Under the pieces are notes generated by a model that saw nothing but the letters and a program-made list of their open reading frames with translations, was not told the origin of the DNA and did no database searches. Positions 64,000 through 64,000 of a DNA stretch of 64,000 nucleotides are shown here, in pieces; the first letter of the stretch is position 1; each line of letters opens with the position of its first letter. The stretch is from assembly GCA_021802545.1 (NCBI GenBank), contig JAJZRS010000002.1, positions 60,546 through 124,545 on the forward strand. The letters run 5' to 3'. The DNA comes from Pseudomonadota bacterium. GTDB lineage: Bacteria; Pseudomonadota; Gammaproteobacteria; Burkholderiales; JABEVD01. A program made the position numbers and the translations under genes.

Positions 64000-64000
64000 G

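Noticed and set aside
1..64000. CRISPR array, insertion sequence or prophage
   Set aside because: No regularly spaced repeats, transposase, integrase or phage structural genes were seen.

Overview
The window looks like a contiguous stretch of a betaproteobacterial chromosome. It is fairly G+C-rich and densely coding, with many ATGA or TGATG stop/start overlaps. Gene pairs typical of Beta/Gammaproteobacteria are present (rluD-pgeF beside bamD, rpfE-recJ, lolC-lolD, nadB followed by a DUF1289 gene). A Nitrosomonadales-like host (Gallionella/Sulfuricella type) is my best guess, with moderate confidence. There is no prophage, insertion sequence, CRISPR array or rRNA operon.

Layout. 1-2.8 kb: end of nadB, a DUF1289 gene, then a nitric-oxide-type locus (truncated globin plus Fe-S/flavin reductase) divergent from an NsrR-like repressor, with a good NsrR-type operator between them. 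2.8-14.0 kb: a complete glycogen locus. ROK sugar kinase, two GH57 glucan enzymes and glgC run leftward; glgB, pgi and glgA run rightward. 14.0-14.8 kb: two small unknown genes behind a sigma-54-type promoter and an upstream palindrome. 14.8-16.1 kb: a stand-alone Fe-S subunit related to the C-terminal half of YdiJ-type D-2-hydroxyacid dehydrogenases. 16.3-21.3 kb: tRNA-Ser(UGA), then an apparently more A+T-rich stretch with kup, an exported unknown protein, an OprB-type porin and a Lar-like zinc-finger protein.

21.3-27.8 kb: a cyclic-di-GMP module. A diiron oxygen-binding-type metallo-beta-lactamase protein is translationally coupled to a GGDEF-EAL protein; a membrane GGDEF-EAL protein with a periplasmic CxxCH motif follows; a YcgR/PilZ effector is divergent. 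27.9-31.0 kb: pseudouridine synthase, siroheme synthase CysG and a TrpD2/YbiB-like protein, with one-base overlaps. 31.0-33.5 kb: rubrerythrin, GlpC-like Fe-S protein and DUF3501, a recurring cluster of unclear function. 33.7-43.1 kb: mixed housekeeping and small envelope genes (DUF3012 lipoprotein, MFS transporter, AlkA-type glycosylase, LolCD, RpfE, RecJ, cyclic-nucleotide-binding protein, glycine-zipper protein, ferritin-like diiron protein, DUF2905 and a 32-residue membrane peptide). 43.2-47.6 kb: a TolC-MacA-MacB tripartite exporter. 47.7-64.0 kb: MgtC/DUF4010 protein, prfB with its programmed frameshift, HDOD and MBL proteins, flavin reductase, lysS, a small ABM-EthD-WYL operon, CopA, BamD, RluD, PgeF, a ZIP transporter, RimO and an exported adenosine-deaminase-like protein.

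How the parts fit: the window suggests an organism that stores glycogen, meets NO and changing O2, and links oxygen or redox cues to cyclic-di-GMP control of motility. The observations most worth a second look are: (1) the adenosine-deaminase-like protein at 62313-63788, in which all four canonical zinc ligands are replaced; (2) the diiron sensor/c-di-GMP/YcgR module; (3) a perfect 17-bp inverted repeat lying exactly on the iron-sulfur cysteine codons of the globin-linked reductase; (4) the sigma-54-driven pair of unknown genes; and (5) the rubrerythrin/Fe-S/DUF3501 cluster.
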